Positions 35,580-44,471 of a DNA stretch of 64,000 bases are shown one piece after another. This stretch comes from Amycolatopsis nivea. Its GTDB lineage: Bacteria > Actinomycetota > Actinomycetes > Mycobacteriales > Pseudonocardiaceae. The DNA is taken from the NCBI RefSeq assembly GCF_004522235.1, contig NZ_SDLT01000007.1, forward strand, positions 1-64,000. Reading direction: 5' to 3'. The position numbers were made by a program, and so were the translations under genes. The stretch's first letter is position 1; every line of letters starts with the position of its first letter. The notes beneath the pieces are model-generated. The model saw only the letters and a list, made by a program, of their open reading frames with translations, was not told where the DNA came from and made no database searches.

Positions 35580-36074
35580 TCAAGACCGCGCGACAGCCTC
35601 CGAATAAGCGGCCGCCAAGCGTTCCGTTGCTGTCGGTCCGTCGCCGTCCGGCCGAGGGATCCCAAGATGCCGCTCCCGCAACTCAGCCATGAACTCTTCC
35701 CACAGCGCCGGACCGCCAGCCTCAAGCAGTTCCGCTCGCACGCGCAATTCCGGCGTCGTCGGCCGGTGCCGCAAACCCCAGCTTCCCAGCGCTACCAAAA
35801 CCGGCACCAGCTGGATCGCCGCTTCCGTCAAACTGTACGTCGCGCGCTGTCCGCGACCGGCTGAATCTCGGGTGAGCAAACCGGCTTCGGTGAGCGTGCG
35901 CAGGCGGTCGGCGAGGATATTCGACGCGATTCCCTCCTCCGACTGCGACTGCAATTGCCGGAAATGCCGCCGGTCGCCGAACATCACGTCGCGCAGGACC
36001 AGCAGGCTCCAGCGGTCGCCGACGACCTCGATCGCGGCGTTGATCGGGCACCCCGAGCGCGGGCCGTCCGGCAT
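35580..36074 (-). CDS. HxlR-family transcriptional regulator
   Basis: A 164-residue winged-helix protein. The N-terminal CPINAAIEVVGDRWSLLVLR (with Cys9) and the FRQLQ...IASNILADRLRTL helix pair are the HxlR signature. Members often sense electrophiles through the N-terminal Cys. ATG 36074 follows AGGAGG at six bases. The divergent gene encodes a dihydrofolate-reductase-like protein that it probably controls. About 40 residues after the wing form an unusual C-terminal extension. Confidence 0.88.
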   Translation of the reverse strand: MPDGPRSGCPINAAIEVVGDRWSLLVLRDVMFGDRRHFRQLQSQSEEGIASNILADRLRTLTEAGLLTRDSAGRGQRATYSLTEAAIQLVPVLVALGSWGLRHRPTTPELRVRAELLEAGGPALWEEFMAELRERHLGIPRPDGDGPTATERLAAAYSEAVARS

Positions 36075-36123
36075 CGCATACCTCCTCCAAACCACTTGCA
36101 CTTTACCATCGCCTCCGGCATAG

Positions 36124-36142
36124 TGCTTGCAAAAGACAAGCA
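36124..36142. promoter_or_regulatory. Inverted repeat in the HxlR divergent promoter
   Basis: TGCTTG-N7-CAAGCA is a perfect 6-bp inverted repeat, 11 bases before the reductase start. Together with CTTGCACTTTAC on the HxlR side it may be the regulator's operator. Confidence 0.45.
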
Positions 36143-36152
36143 GGGAGTATCG

Positions 36153-36794
36153 ATGCTGGTACGCGTCCAGTGCTTCAACGTTTCCGCCGACGGCTACGGT
36201 GCCGGTCCGGACCAAACGCTCGAGCAGCCGTTCGGTCATCCGGACCCGGGACCGCTCTTCGCCTGGGCCGGGGCCACCGCCAGCTGGCCGATGCGCGGCG
36301 AGCCCGGCGGCACTCGCGGGCTCGACGACTACTTCACCCGGGACATGCACCGCGGTGACGTCGGCGCGGAAATCATGGGACGCAACAAGTTCGGCCCGCA
36401 CCGCGGCCCGTGGGAGAACCACGACTGGCAGGGCTGGTGGGGCGACGAACCCCCGTTCCGCACCCCGGTCTTCGTCCTCACCCACCACGAACGCCCGTCG
36501 ATCACCTTGGGCCAGACCACTTTCCACTTCCTCAATACAACCCCGGAGGAAGCACTCGCGCAGGCGAAGAAAGCCGCCGGCGACAAGGACGTGCGCATCG
36601 GCGGCGGCGTCACCACGGTGCGGGAATTCCTCGATGCCGGGCTCATCGACACGCTGCACATCGCCGTCTCGCCGGTCGAACTTGGTTCCGGGGAACGGCT
36701 TTGGACCAGCCCGGACGAGCTGACCGACCGCTACCACCTGGAGAAAATTCCCAGCCCCAGCGGAGTCGTGCACCACCTGTTCTGGCGCAAGTAA
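36153..36794 (+). CDS. Dihydrofolate-reductase-like (RibD C-terminal) protein
   Basis: A 213-residue protein of the RibD_C/DHFR superfamily. EIMGRNKFGP (near 74-83) and IGGGVTTVREFLDAGLIDTL (near 149-168) form the NADPH site. Stand-alone members are common in actinobacteria and their substrates are mostly unknown; they are rarely true folate enzymes. ATG 36153 follows AGGGAG. It is divergent from the HxlR gene. Confidence 0.85.
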   Translation: MLVRVQCFNVSADGYGAGPDQTLEQPFGHPDPGPLFAWAGATASWPMRGEPGGTRGLDDYFTRDMHRGDVGAEIMGRNKFGPHRGPWENHDWQGWWGDEPPFRTPVFVLTHHERPSITLGQTTFHFLNTTPEEALAQAKKAAGDKDVRIGGGVTTVREFLDAGLIDTLHIAVSPVELGSGERLWTSPDELTDRYHLEKIPSPSGVVHHLFWRK

Positions 36795-36796
36795 CC

Positions 36797-37651
36797 TCAG
36801 CGCAGGCCGGGCATCAGCCGTAACGCGTTGCCGGACAGCACCCCGTCCAGCACCTCCGCGGGCAACCCCAAATCGGCGACCGCGCGGACATTCACGGCGG
36901 TTCCCGGAACCCCCGGCCAATCCGTGCCGAAGATCCATTTCCGGGCCAACCGCACGAGATCGAACCGCGCGTAATACTCCGGCAGCTTCTTCGGCGGCAG
37001 CCCGGCGAGGTCGAGCCACACGTTCGGCCTCGCCTGAGCCATGAACGCCGCCACGTCGTACCACCAGCCCCGGCCGCCGTGCGCGAACACGAAGTTCACC
37101 GACGGGAAGTCTTCGACCACATCGGACAGCAGCGAAGGATCCCCATAGCTGGCACGGGATCCGGGAAACACCGACAGTCCGGAGTGGAGGATCACCGGCA
37201 CCCCGCGTTCGGCGCACAAGGCGTAAACCGGGTACAGCTCCTTGTCCGCCGGGGAAAACGCGCCGTGCACCGGGTGGATCTTCAACGCCACCGCGCCCAG
37301 CGCGAGCTGCCGTTCCACCTCGTCGACCAGCGGATGGTGCAGATGCGGATTCACGTTGGCCACCAACCGAAACCGCTCGGGGTTGTATGCGACCAACGGG
37401 AGATTGTCTTCAATCGCCTGGATACCAGTAGCCCGCGGACTGTATTCGCAAAACAGCAGCACGCGGTCGACGCCCTCCTGCGCCATGAGGTCGTCCATCG
37501 CCGCGGGGATCACCGCGCCGTCCGCGTCGTAGACCGTGCGCCACGGGTACTCGCCGGCGAAGTCGCGCGCCCAGTCCAGCCACGCGGGTTTGAGCGTGGG
37601 CAGCCGCGGGGTGTGCACGTGGGCGTCCACCACGAAATGCTCGTCGATCAT
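36797..37651 (-). CDS. Amidohydrolase-2 family protein
   Basis: A 284-residue TIM-barrel hydrolase/decarboxylase of the ACMSD-like family. VVDAHVH (residues 7-13) gives two metal histidines, ALKIHPVHGAF near 122 and VILHSGLS near 153 line the site, and FGTDWPG near 240 holds the conserved Asp. It is the last gene of the box operon, 13 bases after the benzoate-CoA ligase gene. Relatives act on aromatic or lactone intermediates; a role in the lower benzoyl-CoA epoxide route or in releasing benzoate from a precursor is inferred. Confidence 0.8.
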   Translation of the reverse strand: MIDEHFVVDAHVHTPRLPTLKPAWLDWARDFAGEYPWRTVYDADGAVIPAAMDDLMAQEGVDRVLLFCEYSPRATGIQAIEDNLPLVAYNPERFRLVANVNPHLHHPLVDEVERQLALGAVALKIHPVHGAFSPADKELYPVYALCAERGVPVILHSGLSVFPGSRASYGDPSLLSDVVEDFPSVNFVFAHGGRGWWYDVAAFMAQARPNVWLDLAGLPPKKLPEYYARFDLVRLARKWIFGTDWPGVPGTAVNVRAVADLGLPAEVLDGVLSGNALRLMPGLR

Positions 37652-37664
37652 GCCGGCCAGTCGA

Positions 37665-39227
37665 TCACGATTGCGGCTGCGGCACGAGCAGCGACTCGCG
37701 CACCATTTCGCGGATCACGTTCCGCCGGATCTTCCCGGTCGCGGTCTTCGGCAGCTCGGCCATCTCGACCACTCCACGCGGCCGTTTGAACGCCGCCAAA
37801 CCCTCCCGGCAAAACTCGATCAGCTCCTCAGCATCCACAGTGGACGAAGGGGCGGCGACAACGCAGGCCACCGGTTTGTCCAATCCGTCCTCGTCCGGCG
37901 CGGCCACCACCGCCACCTCGGCAACCGCCGGATGTTGCAGCAGCCGTTCCTCCACTTCGGACGGAGACACCCAAATCCCGCCCGCCTTCAACATGTCGCC
38001 AAACCGGCCGAGACACGTATACGTGCCATCCGAGTTGCGCACGTAGCTGTCCCCGGTCCGCAGCCACGGACCCTGGAAAACCTGTTTCGTGGTCTCGTAT
38101 CGCGCCCAATACCCGGTCGCGATGGACGGGCCGGACACGAACAGCTCACCCGGCCGTCCCGCTTCCGAAATCACCGCACCCTGCTCGTCCCGGAGCTCGA
38201 CGGAGTACCCCGGCACCGCCACCCCGGTGCTGCCCGGCCGCACCGCACCCGGCTGGTTGGACAGGAAGATGTGCAATGCCTCGGTCGACCCGATCCCGTC
38301 CAGAATCTCGACCCCGAACCGCTCGCGGAACCGCGTGAACAGTGCCGACGGCAACGGCTCCCCAGCCGAAACCGCGTACCGCACCGAGGAGAACGAGTCG
38401 TCCGGCACGTCGCTGGCCAATAGCGCCGCATAGAACGTCGGCACTCCGAAGAACAACGTCGGACGGTCCGCCCGCGCCCGCGCGGCGATGATCCCCGGCG
38501 TCGGACGGGCCGGTTCCAGCAGCGTCGTCCCTCCACAAGAGAGCGGGAAGAACGCCGAATTCCCGAGACCGTAAGCAAAGAACAACTTGGGCACCGACAA
38601 GAACCGGTCCGAAGAGGACACTTCCAGCACCTGAGCGGCGTAAGTCGAGCACACCGCGCGGATGCTCCCGTGCCGGTGCATCGCGCCCTTCGGCTTACCG
38701 GTCGTACCCGACGTGTACAGCCACAGCGCGGGCGAATCCTCCCAGGTCGGCGAGGCCACGACGTCGTCCGTCGGGGTCAGCGGCCACCGGTGCGTCCGCA
38801 CTCCGGCGGGGAATTCCGCCGGGTCCGCCCGGTCGAGCACGACGTCGGTCACCTCGGGCGCACCGGTCAGCGCGCCCGCCGCCTGCGCGGAGAACTCCCC
38901 GGACACGCACAGCACCCGCGCCCGCGAATCGGCGAGCACCTGACCCAGTTCCAGCCCGGTGACCATAGTGGACACCGGCACCGCGACCGCGCCGACGAGC
39001 ATCGCGCCGAGGATCCCGCTCAGCAGTTCGACGTCGTCGACCATGCAGAACATGACCCGCTCCTCCGGACGCACGCCGAGCGCGCGCAGTCCGGACGCGA
39101 CCCGGTGGGTCTCGGCGGCGAGTTCGCCGTAGCTGAGCGTGCGCCGCGGCGAGACGACCGCGAGCGCGTCCGGACGGCCTTGGCCGAGCAGGTACTCCGC
39201 GGCGTTGAAGTTCGCGGGAACCGTCAT
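37665..39227 (-). CDS. Benzoate-CoA ligase family protein
   Basis: A 520-residue acyl-adenylate enzyme. The A3 loop YTSGTTGKPKG is near residue 170, FFAYGLGNSAFFPLSCGG near 218 and the A5 GIGSTEALHIFLSN near 312 are typical of benzoate- and aminobenzoate-CoA ligases, and the catalytic lysine lies in TATGKIRR near 500. It activates benzoate (or a ring-substituted relative) to the CoA thioester, the entry to the Box pathway. It begins ten bases after boxB. Confidence 0.93.
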   Translation of the reverse strand: MTVPANFNAAEYLLGQGRPDALAVVSPRRTLSYGELAAETHRVASGLRALGVRPEERVMFCMVDDVELLSGILGAMLVGAVAVPVSTMVTGLELGQVLADSRARVLCVSGEFSAQAAGALTGAPEVTDVVLDRADPAEFPAGVRTHRWPLTPTDDVVASPTWEDSPALWLYTSGTTGKPKGAMHRHGSIRAVCSTYAAQVLEVSSSDRFLSVPKLFFAYGLGNSAFFPLSCGGTTLLEPARPTPGIIAARARADRPTLFFGVPTFYAALLASDVPDDSFSSVRYAVSAGEPLPSALFTRFRERFGVEILDGIGSTEALHIFLSNQPGAVRPGSTGVAVPGYSVELRDEQGAVISEAGRPGELFVSGPSIATGYWARYETTKQVFQGPWLRTGDSYVRNSDGTYTCLGRFGDMLKAGGIWVSPSEVEERLLQHPAVAEVAVVAAPDEDGLDKPVACVVAAPSSTVDAEELIEFCREGLAAFKRPRGVVEMAELPKTATGKIRRNVIREMVRESLLVPQPQS

Positions 39228-39237
39228 CGGTGCCCCC

Positions 39238-40659
39238 TCAGGTGAGGTACACGTACTCGTAGTCGAAAGGTTTGCCGTTGATGCCCTGCCTCGGCGGCGC
39301 GACCCAGCTGGCGATCTTCCCGCGCTCGTACACCGGGTGCATGAGCGACCGGACGAACGTCAGGTCCTCGGCCGTCGGCAGCCACTTGTGCCGCGCTGCC
39401 TCCCACGTCGCCTCGTCGACGATGCTGCCGTCCGGAGTGACGTGGTGGCCGGAGTTTATGCCCACCTCGCGGTTGAAACCAGGGTGCGGCAACGCGAACC
39501 GGAAGTCGATGCCCGCGTCGCCGAGGATCTTGTTCCACCGGTTGACCCCGGTCTGGCAATCCGCGGTGTACTCGCCGCGCAGGTCGAGATTGAGCAGCAG
39601 GATGGCCTGCAATTCCTCGGACGTCCAGGTCCCGTCGTCGCGCGGACGCTCCAGCAGCCGGCTGTCCTCGGTGAGTTTGTGGTCGTCCTTGCGCCGCGTC
39701 TCCTGCCAGCGGCCCTTGAGCCCCGCGGTGTAGTAGTTCGCCGCGTTCGTCGACGTTTCACTGCCGAACAGGTCGAGCGACACGGTGTAGTGGAAGTTCA
39801 GGTACCGCTGGATCACGTCCAGCGGGATCCCGCCGTGCGACGCGATGTCGTACGTGTCGTGCTCGCGGATGAGCTCGGCGCTGCGCTGCACCACCCGGTC
39901 GACGCCGGTGGTGCCCACCATCATGTGGTGCGCCTCCTCCTTGAGCATGAACTCGCAGGTGCGCGACAGCGGGTCGAACGAGCTTTCCTTCAACGTGCCG
40001 AGCTGGTATTTCCCATCGCGGTCGGTGAAGTACGTGAACATGTAGAACGCGAGCCAGTCGGCCGTTTCCTCGTTGAACGCGCCGAGGATGCGCGGCGCGT
40101 CCGGACTGCCGGAGTTGCGCAGCAGCAGCCCCTCCGCCTCGTCGCGGCCTTCGCGGCCGAAGTACGCGTGCAGCAGGTACACCATCGCCCACAGGTGCCG
40201 CCCCTCTTCCACATTCACCTGGAAGAGATTGCGCAGGTCGTACAGCGACGGCGCGGTGAGCCCGAGCAGTCGCTGTTGCTCGACCGACGCCGGTTCGGTG
40301 TCGCCCTGGATCACGATCAGCCGCTGCAGATCGGCCCGGTACTCGCCGGGCACCTGCTGCCACACCGGTTCGCCGGCGTGCTCGCCGAATCCGATCCGCC
40401 GGTCCGGTTCCCGTTCGGCGAGGAAGATGCCCCAGCGGTAGTCCGGGACGTTGACGTGGTCGAAGTGCGCCCAGCCGTCGCGGCCGACGCTCACCGCGGT
40501 GCGCAGGTAGACGCCCTCGGTTTCCAGCGTGGGACCCATCTCGCCCCACCAGTTCATGAACTTCGGCTGCCAGCCCTCCAGCGCGCGCTGGAGCCTGCGG
40601 TCGTCGGCGAGCTGGACGTTGTTCGGGATTTTGGCGTCGTAGTCGATCTTTTCGGGCAT
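39238..40659 (-). CDS. boxB: Benzoyl-CoA 2,3-epoxidase, oxygenase subunit BoxB
   Basis: A 473-residue class I di-iron oxygenase that epoxidises benzoyl-CoA at C2-C3. Iron ligands are in NVEEGRHLWAM (Glu and His near 149-157), EETADW near 196 and KEEAHHMM near 245, in the order known for BoxB. The length matches the family. It needs electrons from BoxA, a flavin/iron-sulfur reductase; no boxA gene is in this window, so it must be elsewhere or replaced. It starts four bases after boxC. Confidence 0.95.
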   Translation of the reverse strand: MPEKIDYDAKIPNNVQLADDRRLQRALEGWQPKFMNWWGEMGPTLETEGVYLRTAVSVGRDGWAHFDHVNVPDYRWGIFLAEREPDRRIGFGEHAGEPVWQQVPGEYRADLQRLIVIQGDTEPASVEQQRLLGLTAPSLYDLRNLFQVNVEEGRHLWAMVYLLHAYFGREGRDEAEGLLLRNSGSPDAPRILGAFNEETADWLAFYMFTYFTDRDGKYQLGTLKESSFDPLSRTCEFMLKEEAHHMMVGTTGVDRVVQRSAELIREHDTYDIASHGGIPLDVIQRYLNFHYTVSLDLFGSETSTNAANYYTAGLKGRWQETRRKDDHKLTEDSRLLERPRDDGTWTSEELQAILLLNLDLRGEYTADCQTGVNRWNKILGDAGIDFRFALPHPGFNREVGINSGHHVTPDGSIVDEATWEAARHKWLPTAEDLTFVRSLMHPVYERGKIASWVAPPRQGINGKPFDYEYVYLT

Positions 40660-40663
40660 CGGT

Positions 40664-42301
40664 TCAGACCCGCTTCCTGTCGAAGACCGCCTTCTGCCCG
40701 GTGCCGTACCGGCGCAGCGCGCCGTCGGGCCCGGAGGCGTTCGGTCGGGTGAAGATCCAGTTCTGCCAGGCGGTCAGCCGCCCGAAGATCTTGGTTTCGA
40801 TCGTTTCCGGGCCGACGAACCGGTGGTTCGCCTCCATCCCGGTGAGCGCGTCGGGCGACAGCGAGGCGCGGCCTTCCAGCGCGATCCGGATCTCGTCCTC
40901 CCAGTCGAGGTCGTCCGGCGCGTCGGTGACCAGGCCGAGTTCGACGGCTTCGGCGGCGCTCAGCGCACGGTCGCGTTCGCGGGCCAGCCACGTCAGGTGG
41001 TCGTCGTCGCCGTAGAACCGCGACTGGAGCCGGGACAGTCCGTTGCCCATTGGGAACACGCCGAAGTTGGCTTCCGACAAGGTGATCGACGCGCGTTCCG
41101 GCGAGTCCTCGTCGTCGATCGGCGGCCCGTCCAGCAGGTACTGCCGGTCCGCCGCGAAGGCCAGTTCGAGCAGGCTGCCCGCGAAGCAGCTGCCCGGTTC
41201 GATCAACGCGATCAAGGTGCGGCTGGTGACGTCCAGCCGCTTCAGCATGCGCTTGTAGTAGTGCAGGATTTCGTTGCTCAGCCAGTCTTTCCCGCTGAGC
41301 ACGACCTCCTCGTGCGCGAGCACCTGCTCCGGGTCGCCTTCGGTGCGCAGCACCCAGGTGCCGAGTTCCGGTTCGTTCGTGCGCAGCCGCAGGATCGCGT
41401 CGTCCAGTTCGCGGGTCAGCCGCAGCAGCCAGCCGTCGAGCGCCGGTTCCCCGTCCGGGCCGAGCACGGTGAGCGTGACCAGCGAGTTCGGCCGGTCGTA
41501 CGCGATCCGGACGTGCCGGTACTCGATGCCGTCGTCGGTCACCGACGGCTCCAGCGGGGCCAGTTCGATCCCCTGCTCAGCGGGCAACCGGTCGGATTCG
41601 GCGGCCAGTTCGTGCGCCCGCGACAGCACCTTCTCGCGGAACCCGACGCGCGGCACCAGCTCGTCCACCAGCCGCCAGTCGACCGCGGTCTTGCCCTTGA
41701 CCCCGTCCGGCCGCGTCGCGAACACGTCCGCGAGATCCCGGCGGACGCGCCGTTTGTCGACCACGCGGGTGAGCCCGCCGGTGCCGGGCAGCACGCCGAG
41801 CAGCGGCACCTCGGGCAACGCGACGGTGGACGAGTTGTCGTCGACCAGCAGGATCTTTTCGCAGGCCAGCGCGATCTCGTAGCCGCCGCCGGCGCAGCTG
41901 CCGTTCACCGCCGCGACGTAGGTCTGGCCGGAGAACTCGGTGGCGTCCTCGATGCCGTTGCGGGTCTCGTTGGTGAACTTGCAGAAGTTCACCTTCCACT
42001 CGTGCGGCGACGCGGCGAGCATCCGGATATTGGCCCCGGCGCAGAACACCTTGTCCTTGGCGCTCGTCACGATCACTGCGCGCACCTGCGGATGTTCGAA
42101 CCGCAGCCGCTGCGTCGCGTCGTAGAACTCGATGTCGACGCCGAGGTCGTACGAGTTGAGCTTCAGCTCGTATCCGGGCACGAGGCCGCCCTGTTCGTCG
42201 ACGTCCATCTCCAGCCAGGCGACCTCGCCGTCGACGGTCAGCCGCCAGTGCCGGTAAGTGTCCGGATGCCGCTCGAACGTGACAGGTGTGGTGGTGGTCA
42301 C
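40664..42301 (-). CDS. boxC: 2,3-epoxybenzoyl-CoA dihydrolase BoxC
   Basis: A 545-residue crotonase-superfamily enzyme with two enoyl-CoA-hydratase-like halves. SAKDKVFCAGANIRMLAAS (near 78-96) and CAGGGYEIALACEKILLV (near 135) hold the CoA/oxyanion site in the first half. It opens the epoxide ring and releases formate to give 3,4-dehydroadipyl-CoA semialdehyde. The start is GTG 42301 after GAGGG. It is the first box gene, followed tightly by boxB, the ligase gene and the amidohydrolase gene. Confidence 0.95.
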   Translation of the reverse strand: MTTTTPVTFERHPDTYRHWRLTVDGEVAWLEMDVDEQGGLVPGYELKLNSYDLGVDIEFYDATQRLRFEHPQVRAVIVTSAKDKVFCAGANIRMLAASPHEWKVNFCKFTNETRNGIEDATEFSGQTYVAAVNGSCAGGGYEIALACEKILLVDDNSSTVALPEVPLLGVLPGTGGLTRVVDKRRVRRDLADVFATRPDGVKGKTAVDWRLVDELVPRVGFREKVLSRAHELAAESDRLPAEQGIELAPLEPSVTDDGIEYRHVRIAYDRPNSLVTLTVLGPDGEPALDGWLLRLTRELDDAILRLRTNEPELGTWVLRTEGDPEQVLAHEEVVLSGKDWLSNEILHYYKRMLKRLDVTSRTLIALIEPGSCFAGSLLELAFAADRQYLLDGPPIDDEDSPERASITLSEANFGVFPMGNGLSRLQSRFYGDDDHLTWLARERDRALSAAEAVELGLVTDAPDDLDWEDEIRIALEGRASLSPDALTGMEANHRFVGPETIETKIFGRLTAWQNWIFTRPNASGPDGALRRYGTGQKAVFDRKRV

Positions 42302-42310
42302 GCCCTCGAT

Positions 42311-42350
42311 TGTCTACATGGTTTCAACGAACGTCAATGTTGTGTAGACA
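42311..42350. promoter_or_regulatory. Candidate operator upstream of boxC
   Basis: TGTCTACA (42311-42318) and its reverse complement TGTAGACA (42343-42350) form an 8-bp inverted repeat with a 24-base spacer, ending ten bases before boxC. GTTTCAAC and its partner AATGTTG lie between the arms. The distal arm sits inside the last codons of the upstream membrane-protein gene. No regulator gene adjoins the operon, so the binding protein is unknown. Confidence 0.55.
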
Positions 42351-42771
42351 TTTGCCCGGCAACGCTCACCCGGTTGAGCCGCATGGCTGCCCAGCACACG
42401 AATACCCACAACGCGAACGCCGCGAACGTGTCGGTGAAGATCGTCGCGAACCAGAACGCCGGGACCTGCGGCACGCCGACGAGGAAATGCCCCGCGCTCG
42501 CCAGCCCGGACAGCGAGTAGACCAGCAGAAACGCCAGCGAACGCCAGTACCGGCCCTGCCGGTAGGCGCGATAGCCGAGCACGCCGAACGCGGTGAAGAC
42601 CACCCAGCTGATCGCCACCACGATCTGCGTGACGGGCACGCTGATCCCCGGCACCTGCGGGTAGTCCGCCGCGCGCACGACGTTGTGGGTGTAGTGCAGG
42701 ACCGTGCTGACCAGCGTGAACGCCAGGATCAGCCGCAGCGGGCCGAGCCCCCTTGCGCGCAGAACGTCCAT
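42334..42771 (-). CDS. Four-helix membrane protein upstream of boxC
   Basis: A 145-residue protein with four membrane helices (about 11-28, 46-66, 79-98 and 106-128). I do not recognise a named family. It is on the box strand and ends 32 bases before boxC, so transcription may run into the box operon, although a candidate operator separates them. It may be an independent gene of unknown function. Confidence 0.7.
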   Translation of the reverse strand: MDVLRARGLGPLRLILAFTLVSTVLHYTHNVVRAADYPQVPGISVPVTQIVVAISWVVFTAFGVLGYRAYRQGRYWRSLAFLLVYSLSGLASAGHFLVGVPQVPAFWFATIFTDTFAAFALWVFVCWAAMRLNRVSVAGQMSTQH

Positions 42772-42862
42772 ACCGCTCGCCCCCTTGCGATTTGATAGAT
42801 CGCTCTAGCGGGAGCGTACCCGGACGGCGGCGACCGGCCAAGCCGTGCGCGAAACTGGAGCC

Positions 42863-43720
42863 ATGACCGAGCAGACCATCGAGGCCGACGGCATCACCCT
42901 GTGCCACGAATCCTTCGGCGATCCGGACGCGCCGCCGTTGCTGCTGGTGATGGGCCTCGCCGCGCCGATGATCTGGTGGGACGACGAGTTCTGCGCCCAG
43001 CTCGCCGAGGCCGGTTTCCACGTGCACCGGTTCGACAACCGCGACGTCGGACGTTCGCAGTGGTGGACCGGCCGGGCCAGCCTGCCGCTCGCGTACTTCC
43101 TGCGGTCCGCGCCGTATTCCCTCGGCGACCTGGCCGACGACGCGGGCAAACTGCTCGACGCACTCGGCATCGAACGCGCGCACGTCGTCGGCACGTCGAT
43201 GGGCGGGATGATCGCGCAGGAGTTCGCGATCCGGCATCCGCAACGCGTCCGGACGCTGACCTCGATCATGTCGACCACCGGCGCGCGGACCGTCGGCCTG
43301 CCCAGCCCGCGGGCCGCGCTCGCGATGCTGGCTCCGGGACCGCGCACGCGCGAGGACTACGTGACGCAGCTGGTGCGCACGTCAAAGCTGATCGGCTCGC
43401 GCGAGTACCTGTTCGACGAGGACCATTTCCGCCAGCGCGCGGAACGCACGTACGACCGCGGCCTCAACCCGGCGGGCGTGTTCCGGCAGCTCGCCGCGAT
43501 CCTGTCCTCCCGCGACCGGACCGCCGATCTGCGCCGGCTTTCCGTGCCGTCCCTGGTGATTCACGGTACGGCCGACCCGCTCGTGCACGTGTCCGGCGGC
43601 CGCGCGACGGCCCGCGCGCTGGGCGCGGACCTCGACCTCATCCCAGGGATGGGACACGACCTGCCGCGCGAGGTGTGGCCGCGAGTGATCGCCGGGATCA
43701 AACGGCTCGCTACCCGCTGA
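42863..43720 (+). CDS. Alpha/beta hydrolase
   Basis: A 285-residue alpha/beta hydrolase. VMGLAAPMIWW (near 30) forms the oxyanion region, the nucleophile is in GTSMGGMIAQ near residue 113, Asp in HGTADPLV near 237, and His in GMGHDLP near 261. ATG 42863 follows CTGGAG. It is divergent from the membrane-protein gene and its 3' end overlaps the convergent decarboxylase gene by 11 bases. A meta-cleavage-product hydrolase is possible from context, but sequence alone does not show it. Confidence 0.85.
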   Translation: MTEQTIEADGITLCHESFGDPDAPPLLLVMGLAAPMIWWDDEFCAQLAEAGFHVHRFDNRDVGRSQWWTGRASLPLAYFLRSAPYSLGDLADDAGKLLDALGIERAHVVGTSMGGMIAQEFAIRHPQRVRTLTSIMSTTGARTVGLPSPRAALAMLAPGPRTREDYVTQLVRTSKLIGSREYLFDEDHFRQRAERTYDRGLNPAGVFRQLAAILSSRDRTADLRRLSVPSLVIHGTADPLVHVSGGRATARALGADLDLIPGMGHDLPREVWPRVIAGIKRLATR

Positions 43721-44471
43721 TCGTCACCGAGCCCAGGTTCGAGAAGTGCGCGGCGACGCGGGAGCCAGGGCGCAGTTCGACGGCGTCGGTCATCCCGCCG
43801 GTCAGCACGAGCCAGCCCGCCTCCAGCGCCAACCCGCGTGCGGCCAGCGAATTCGCCGCCAGCGCCAACGCTTCGGCCGGGTGCCCCTGCACGGCGGCCC
43901 CGGTCGCGGTGTCGACGATCTGACCGTCCACTTCGAGCAGCGCGGCTTCCAGCGAAAGGTCCAAAGAGGACGGTGAACGGCCGACCGAGCCGAGCCCGAA
44001 CAGCGCCGACGAACCGTTGTCCGCGACGACGTCCGGCAGCGTGAAACGGTAGTCGCGGTAACGGCTGTCGATGATCTCGATTCCGCCGTACACCTGGGAA
44101 ACCGCCGCGAGCGCGGTGGCCGCGGTGACGCCAGGACCGGCGAGCCGCTCGCCGAGCACGAACACCAGTTCCGTTTCCGCGCGCGGGTGGATGAGCTGCG
44201 GCGTCGGCGCGCCCGCGGGCAGCACCATCGCGTCGGTCAGCCACGCGAGCAGGGGTTCTTCGACGCCCATCCGCTGCTGCTTCGCGCGCGACGTGAGCCC
44301 GAGCTTCACCCCGATCAGCGTCTCGCCGCGTTCCTGACGCAGCCGCAGAGCCTCGTCCTGGATCGCGTACGCCGTGGCGAGGTCGAGGTCTGCCCACGTG
44401 TCGGTGAGCTGCGCGCCTTCGTCCGTCCGGTTGAGCAAATCCTGCGCGGCGGCAACGATTTCGGCGGTCAC
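43710..44471 (-). CDS. 4-oxalocrotonate decarboxylase-like enzyme (XylI/DmpH type)
   Basis: A 253-residue member of the fumarylacetoacetase-related hydratase/decarboxylase family. VKLGLTSRAKQQRMGVEEPL near 49-68, LIHPRAETEL near 88 with metal-ligand Glu residues, IEIIDSRYRDYRFTLPDVVA near 120-139 and TGGMTDAV near 222 follow XylI/DmpH more closely than XylJ/DmpE. It decarboxylates 2-oxohex-3-enedioate in the meta pathway. GTG 44471 overlaps the stop of the hydratase gene (GTGA), and these two proteins form a complex in known systems. Confidence 0.85.
   Translation of the reverse strand: MTAEIVAAAQDLLNRTDEGAQLTDTWADLDLATAYAIQDEALRLRQERGETLIGVKLGLTSRAKQQRMGVEEPLLAWLTDAMVLPAGAPTPQLIHPRAETELVFVLGERLAGPGVTAATALAAVSQVYGGIEIIDSRYRDYRFTLPDVVADNGSSALFGLGSVGRSPSSLDLSLEAALLEVDGQIVDTATGAAVQGHPAEALALAANSLAARGLALEAGWLVLTGGMTDAVELRPGSRVAAHFSNLGSVTISG

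Noticed and set aside
36794-36797. Possible frameshift joining the reductase and amidohydrolase genes
   Set aside because: They are on opposite strands and both are complete, ending within a few bases of each other.
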